Shown: one piece after another, positions 60,203 to 64,000 of the stretch
Numbering within the stretch: position 1 is the stretch's first letter
Layout: every line of letters begins with the position of its first letter
From: Streptomyces sp. CB00455
Lineage (GTDB): Bacteria; Actinomycetota; Actinomycetes; Streptomycetales; Streptomycetaceae
Direction of reading: 5' to 3'
Length of the DNA: 64,000 nt
Assembly (NCBI RefSeq): GCF_001905445.1
Contig: NZ_LIVQ01000001.1
Span: forward strand, 1,612,001-1,676,000
Notes under the pieces: model-generated
The model's input: the letters and a program-made list of their open reading frames with translations, nothing else
The model's database searches: none
What the model was told of the DNA's origin: nothing
Translations under genes and position numbers: made by a program

Positions 60203-60307
60203 ACGGCAAGTCTGTCCCACCGGCGGCCCGTACCGCGAAGCGGCGCCGCGCGCCGGCTCCGGCCCGGCCGCCCCGGCGCCCCTGCGCGCCGGGCCCCGCA
60301 CCCGGCG

Positions 60308-60502
60308 TCAGCGCAGCGAGGCCGGCACGTCCATCGCCGAACACACCGCGCGCCACACGTCCTTGGCCTCCCAGCCCGCCTCGAGCGCCTGGTGGACGGT
60401 CCGGCCGCCGAGCTCCGTCATGACATGGTCCCGGGCGAAGGAGTCCGCGTAGCCCGCACCGAAGTGCTCCGCCATCCGCTCCCAGAAAATCGTCAACCGC
60501 AT
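60308..60502 (-). CDS. DUF3046 family protein
   Basis: A 64-residue soluble protein. MRLTIFWERMAEHFGAGYADSFARDHVM and GGRTVHQALEAGWEAKDVWRAVC match DUF3046, a small actinobacterial family found near recA. The ATG at 60502. Function unknown. It points the same way as the AI-2E gene, which starts 106 bases downstream of its stop. Confidence 0.9.
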   Translation of the reverse strand: MRLTIFWERMAEHFGAGYADSFARDHVMTELGGRTVHQALEAGWEAKDVWRAVCSAMDVPASLR

Positions 60503-60583
60503 GCCTCCAGTATCCCGCCCCGGAGAGTGCACCCGCCCCGTTCGTCCCCCGGCGCCGCTCCACGGCGCCCTACGGTTTCCCGC

Positions 60584-61615
60584 ATGTCTGGAGACGAAGT
60601 CCCCCCGGCGCCCGCCACGGCGGCCCCGGTCCCGCCGCAGGCCCGGCCGGTCCCCGGGGCCCGCTCGGCCCCGCTGGACCGCGCGGAACGGTTCATCTGG
60701 CTCACGGCCCGCGTGCTGGAGCAGCGGCGGTTCGCGTTCCACTTCCTCGGCGGGGACGCCGGACCGGTGGACACCGCCCTCGCTTCCCACCTCAACGGCG
60801 ACGGCGGCTACGGGCACGCCCTCGATCCCGATGTGCGCGGCCCGCTCAGCCAGCCCCTGCACACCGTGTACGCGCTGCGCGTCCTGGACGGCCTGGGACG
60901 CTGCGCCGGGCCCCGCGTCGAGCGGCTGTGCGGCCACCTCACCCGCGTCTCCACCGCGGAGGGGGCCCTCCCCGTGCTCTCGCCGGGCCCGCGCGAGCAC
61001 CCGGCGGCCCCCTACCACCTCGCGCAGGACGACCCGCCGGGGGCGCTGCTGACCACCGGCCCGGTCGTCGGCCTGCTGCACCGCAACCGGGTCTGGCACG
61101 CCTGGCTCTTCCGGGCCACGGACTTCTGCTGGGACCGCATCGAGGGGCTGCGCCACTCGCACCCGTACGAGGTCCGCAGCGCGGTGGACTTCCTCGACGG
61201 CGTCCCCGACCGGGCGCGCGCGACGGCCGCCGCGGACCGGCTGGGGCGGCTGGTGCGCGCGCAGGGCCTCGTCGTGCTCGATCCGGCGCGGCGCCGCGAG
61301 CATCCGCCCGCCCGCGGCTACGCGCCGCAGGAGCAGCTTTTCCCGCACGACTTCGCCACGAGGCCCGAGTCGCTGGCCCGCGGCTGGTTCACCGCCGAGG
61401 AGCTGCGCCGCTCGCTGGACTTCCTGGCCGGCCGGCAGCAGCCGGACGGCGGCTGGCCGCAGCGCCGCAGGCCCTGGGCGCCGGGCAGCGCGCTGGAGCG
61501 GCGGCCGATCGCCACCCTGGAGGCGCTGCTGACGCTGCGCGCCTACGGACGCCTCCCGGACGCAGGGTCCGCCGGGAGCGGGCTCAACCGCCCAGGGCCC
61601 GTACCCCCGCGGTGA
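60584..61615 (+). CDS. Hypothetical, terpenoid-cyclase/toroid-like fold
   Basis: A 343-residue protein. After ~30 Pro/Ala-rich residues it shows helical repeats with DGDGGYGHALDPDVRG and RQQPDGGWPQRRRP, similar to QW motifs of squalene-cyclase/prenyltransferase alpha-alpha toroids. DxDD, the cyclase catalytic motif, is absent, so it is probably not an active terpene cyclase. ATG at 60584 (MSGDEVPPAP). Divergent from the DUF3046 gene; its 3' end overlaps the azlD gene by 32 bases. Function unknown. Confidence 0.8.
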   Translation: MSGDEVPPAPATAAPVPPQARPVPGARSAPLDRAERFIWLTARVLEQRRFAFHFLGGDAGPVDTALASHLNGDGGYGHALDPDVRGPLSQPLHTVYALRVLDGLGRCAGPRVERLCGHLTRVSTAEGALPVLSPGPREHPAAPYHLAQDDPPGALLTTGPVVGLLHRNRVWHAWLFRATDFCWDRIEGLRHSHPYEVRSAVDFLDGVPDRARATAAADRLGRLVRAQGLVVLDPARRREHPPARGYAPQEQLFPHDFATRPESLARGWFTAEELRRSLDFLAGRQQPDGGWPQRRRPWAPGSALERRPIATLEALLTLRAYGRLPDAGSAGSGLNRPGPVPPR

Positions 61616-61892
61616 CCGCGACGGCGGCGGCGACGACCAGCAGGAAGGGGGCCCGCGCCAGCAGCGCGGCCGCGGCGGCGGCCAGCCCGGCGGCGCGGGC
61701 GTCGAGGACGAGCTCGTGGCCCGTGCTGAAGGTCTGCTGCGCGGTGAGCGCGGCGAGCAGGGCCACGGGCAGCAGGGCGGAGAGCCGGCGCACCAGCGGC
61801 CGCTCCAGGGCCTGGGCGGGGACGAGCAGCCCGACCAGTTTGACGGCGTAGCAGCCGACGACGGTCAGCCCGATGGCGATCCAGACGTTCAC
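61584..61892 (-). CDS. azlD: Branched-chain amino acid exporter small subunit AzlD
   Basis: A 102-residue membrane protein with about four segments (VWIAIGLTVVGCYAVKLVGLLV, LSALLPVALLAALTAQQTF, and two Ala/Val-rich ones). Partner of AzlC in export of branched-chain or other amino acids. The GTG at 61892 overlaps the azlC TGA (GTGA), so translation is coupled. Longer upstream starts lie inside azlC and are not used. The tail overlaps the toroid gene on the other strand. Confidence 0.88.
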   Translation of the reverse strand: MNVWIAIGLTVVGCYAVKLVGLLVPAQALERPLVRRLSALLPVALLAALTAQQTFSTGHELVLDARAAGLAAAAAALLARAPFLLVVAAAVAVTAGVRALGG

Positions 61893-62587
61893 GAGCGGCG
61901 TCCCTTCATCCACAGCACGGCCGGCGCGGCCAGCGCGGCGATCAGGACCGGCACCCCGGCGGGCAGCACGGGCAGGAAGCCCAGCCCGAGGACGAGCGCG
62001 AGGGCGGCGACGGCCCGCTCGGTGCCGGTCCGCAGCATCGGCGCGAGCAGCGCCAGGAAGACGGCGGGCCCGGCGGCGTCAAGGCCCCACACCCTGGTGT
62101 CGCCGATGGCCTCGGCGCCGAGCGCCCCGAGCAGGGTGGTGAGGTTCCACAGCACGTACAGGCTGATCCCGGTGGCGGCGAAGCCGAGCCGGGCCGACCT
62201 GCGGTCCGGCTGGGCCAGCGCCACGGCGGTGGTCTCGTCGATCACCCAGTGCGCGGCGAAGGGCCGTACGGCGCGCGGCAGCGCGAGCAGCTGCGACAGC
62301 CTCAGCCCGTAGAAGGCGTTGCGCGTCCCGAGGAAGAAGGCGCCGGCGGCGGCGGTGAACGGATTGCCGCCGGCCGCCAGCGCCCCGACCAGCGCGAACT
62401 GCGAGGCGCCGGTGAAGACGAGCAGGCTCAGCACGCAGGCCTGGAGCGCGTCGATCCCGGCCCCCGCGGCGGTCACCCCGAAGGCGAACCCGGACAGCCC
62501 GACGGCCACCCCCACCCCGAGCGCGTCCCGCACGACGGCGCCGCGCGGCCGTCCTTCGGCGACCCCCTCGGGGGTCTCCTGCGTCAT
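61889..62587 (-). CDS. azlC: Branched-chain amino acid exporter AzlC
   Basis: A 232-residue membrane protein with AzlC features: SGFAFGVTAAGAGIDALQACVLSLLVFTGASQFALVG and GTRNAFYGLRLSQLL, HWVIDETTAVAL. ATG at 62587 (MTQETPEGV). It precedes azlD with overlap. The AraC-type regulator gene 176 bases upstream on the same strand probably controls it. Confidence 0.93.
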   Translation of the reverse strand: MTQETPEGVAEGRPRGAVVRDALGVGVAVGLSGFAFGVTAAGAGIDALQACVLSLLVFTGASQFALVGALAAGGNPFTAAAGAFFLGTRNAFYGLRLSQLLALPRAVRPFAAHWVIDETTAVALAQPDRRSARLGFAATGISLYVLWNLTTLLGALGAEAIGDTRVWGLDAAGPAVFLALLAPMLRTGTERAVAALALVLGLGFLPVLPAGVPVLIAALAAPAVLWMKGRRS

Positions 62588-62763
62588 GATCCGATGTTCT
62601 CCCACGCCCCGAAGCTACGCAGGCCGGGGCGGCGCGGTCTTGTACGTTCCTGCGGTCCGGCCGGCGGACCGGACCGCGGGACGGCTGCGGCGTACGCGCT
62701 GTCCTACGCGCCGTCGTGCGTGCCCGCGCCCGCCCCGGCCCCGGCCCCGGCCCCGGCCGGAGG

Positions 62764-63600
62764 CTACCCGGCGGCCCGTTCCCGCCGGTAGGCCCCCGGC
62801 GGAACCCCCACGATCCGGGTGAAGTGCCGGTTCAGGTGCGGCTGGTCGGTGAAGCCGACGGCGACGGCCACCTCCGCGGGCGGTGTTCCCGCGCCGAGCA
62901 GCCGTCGAGCCCGCCGGACCCGCGCGTCGGTCAGCCAGGTGTGGGGCGGCATCCCGTACCGGTCCCGGAAGGCGCGCAACAGGGCGAACGGACTCGTCCC
63001 GAGCTCCGCCGCGAGCTGTTCCAGCGAGGGCGGAGCGGCCATCCGCTCCTCCAGGAGCGCCCGGGCCCGCTCGGCGTCGGCGGCGCCCGCGCGCCGTACC
63101 GTACGGGCCGGCAGCGGTCCCGCGTGCCTGCCGAGCATGCGCGCCACCACGCCCCGCAGCAGCGTGTCGGCGGCCAGCGCGTTTCCGGCCTCGGCGGCCC
63201 GGTGGACCCCGGCGATCGCCCCCGAGCCCTCCGGGTCGGCGACCATGTCGGCGGTGAATCCGGGGGTTCCGCGCGGGGCGCCGATCTCGGCGGCGACCTC
63301 GGTGATCAGGTCGCGGGAGGGGTAGAGGGTGGCGTACGCCCAGCCCTCGGGGACCCCGGCCCGCGCGCTGTGCGCCACCTCGGGGTTGATCAGGACGACG
63401 CTGCCCGGTCCCGCCCGGACGGTACCGCCGGGCAGTCCGATCTCCTCGACGCCGCCGGTGACGGCCGCGATGACGTACCCGTCGTGGGCGTGGCGCGGGA
63501 AGGTGTGGCGTACGTAGCGGGCGCGCAGCAGGTCCAGCCCGGGCAGCTGCGGGTACTGCCAGTGCCGGGCCCACTCCCGGCGCTCCTCGTCCTTGCCCAT
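62764..63600 (-). CDS. AraC-family transcriptional regulator
   Basis: A 278-residue regulator with an N-terminal cupin-like sensing domain (HTFPRHAHDGYVIAAVTGG, PGSVVLINPEVAHSA) and a C-terminal AraC DNA-binding domain (LEQLAAELGTSPFALLRAFR and LLGAGTPPAEVAVAVGFTDQPHLNRHFTRIVGVPPGAYR, split by 60 residues). ATG at 63600. Together with azlCD it fits an amino-acid-responsive export system. Divergent from the Lhr-type helicase gene (80 bases). Confidence 0.92.
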   Translation of the reverse strand: MGKDEERREWARHWQYPQLPGLDLLRARYVRHTFPRHAHDGYVIAAVTGGVEEIGLPGGTVRAGPGSVVLINPEVAHSARAGVPEGWAYATLYPSRDLITEVAAEIGAPRGTPGFTADMVADPEGSGAIAGVHRAAEAGNALAADTLLRGVVARMLGRHAGPLPARTVRRAGAADAERARALLEERMAAPPSLEQLAAELGTSPFALLRAFRDRYGMPPHTWLTDARVRRARRLLGAGTPPAEVAVAVGFTDQPHLNRHFTRIVGVPPGAYRRERAAG

Positions 63601-63680
63601 CCACCCATTCTGCGCCCCGCCGGACGGGGGTGTTCTCGCAGGTCCGGATGGTTGTCGGTGGCGGGGTGCAGGATGGGGGC

Positions 63681-64000
63681 ATGTCCGGCTCCGCGCTCGC
63701 CTCGTTCTCCCCCGCGACCCGCTCCTGGTTCACGGGGGCCTTTCGTACGCCCACGCCCGCCCAGGAGGGCGCCTGGCGGGCGATCGCACAGGGTTCGGAC
63801 GTGCTGGTCGTGGCGCCCACCGGCTCCGGCAAGACCCTGGCCGCCTTCCTGGCCGCCCTCGACCAGCTGGCAGCGACCCCGCCGCCGGCCGAGCCGAAGA
63901 AGCGCTGCCGGGTGCTGTACGTATCGCCGCTGAAGGCCCTGGCGGTGGATGTGGAGCGCAATCTGCGCAGCCCCCTGACGGGCATCCGGCAGGAGTCCGT
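63681..64000 (+). CDS. Lhr-type ATP-dependent helicase (5' end only)
   Basis: The first 106 codons of a large superfamily 2 helicase. Motif Q/I are visible: FRTPTPAQEGAWRAIAQG and VVAPTGSGKTLAAFLA (P-loop APTGSGKT), then RVLYVSPLKALAVDVERNL (motif Ia). The DVERNLRSPL stretch is characteristic of Lhr-like proteins. ATG at 63681. The rest is beyond the window; the full protein is typically >1,500 residues. Likely DNA repair. Confidence 0.9.
   Translation, partial: MSGSALASFSPATRSWFTGAFRTPTPAQEGAWRAIAQGSDVLVVAPTGSGKTLAAFLAALDQLAATPPPAEPKKRCRVLYVSPLKALAVDVERNLRSPLTGIRQES

Noticed and set aside
62725..62760. CCCCGG microsatellite near the araC stop
   Set aside because: A short simple repeat in a 98% GC stretch between genes; no function indicated.
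1..64000. tRNA, rRNA, CRISPR arrays, IS elements and prophage genes
   Set aside because: None was recognised on either strand; no regular spacer-repeat arrays, transposases or integrases appear.

Overview
The window is a high-GC actinobacterial chromosome segment, almost certainly Streptomyces. Reasons: very strong G/C preference at third codon positions, frequent GTG starts, a class II B12-dependent ribonucleotide reductase preceded by nrdR, a gluABCD glutamate uptake operon, recA-recX followed by a Clp-N/HTH protein, and an actinobacterial-type LexA box. From memory (not checked here) the gene order follows the S. coelicolor core region from the lhr-type helicase (SCO576x) to rnhB/recQ (SCO581x). 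It therefore looks like conserved core chromosome, not an island. I saw no tRNA, rRNA, IS element, prophage or CRISPR array.

Layout. 1-6.5 kb: a truncated ABC ATPase-permease fusion, a Nudix/winged-helix protein of NrtR type, a glycogen-debranching-N-domain protein and a DUF4192 protein. 6.6-15.1 kb: a RecQ-like helicase with a phosphoribosyltransferase-like tail, two hypotheticals, rnhB, an ADP-ribosylglycohydrolase, a histidine phosphatase, a YdbC-like protein and an arylamine N-acetyltransferase. 15.3-22.2 kb: DNA precursor and SOS block with nrdR-nrdJ, lexA and a DinG-type helicase; the nrdR-lexA intergenic region carries two NrdR boxes and a LexA box. 22.3-29.7 kb: a four-gene NRPS-independent siderophore operon (aminotransferase, IucA/C, acetyltransferase, IucA/C). 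29.9-43.5 kb: secreted serine protease, hflX, M1 peptidase, a RelA/SpoT homologue, dapF, a membrane protein, miaA, two small proteins, an extradiol-dioxygenase-like protein, miaB and a TAXI binding protein. 43.5-49.6 kb: ROK kinase, Tat-exported GH85 endoglycosidase and an OmpR-type two-component system. 49.8-53.2 kb: gluABCD. 53.4-56.1 kb: FAD monooxygenase, then a Cys-rich leader peptide, cysteine dioxygenase and rhodanese. 56.2-64 kb: recA-recX, Clp-N/HTH regulator, AI-2E-family permease, DUF3046, a toroid-fold hypothetical, araC-azlC-azlD and the start of an Lhr-type helicase.

How the genes work together. DNA-damage functions recur (lexA, dinG, recA-recX, recQ, lhr), and recA and lexA both have readable SOS operators. 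Sulfur-amino-acid catabolism (dioxygenase plus rhodanese) sits behind a cysteine-codon leader. The siderophore operon has the A-C-D-F order of a rhizobactin/schizokinen-type pathway but lacks the decarboxylase and N-hydroxylase, so it must borrow these steps or make something else. Two of its genes, and the N-acetyltransferase gene, carry tandem-repeat-derived low-complexity segments not expected in their families.

The most interesting signals are the incomplete siderophore operon with its repeat-expanded enzymes, the nested palindrome fused to a promoter and an apparently leaderless start in front of the Clp-N/HTH gene, the Cys leader peptide, and a perfect palindrome in front of a gene with no conventional start codon.
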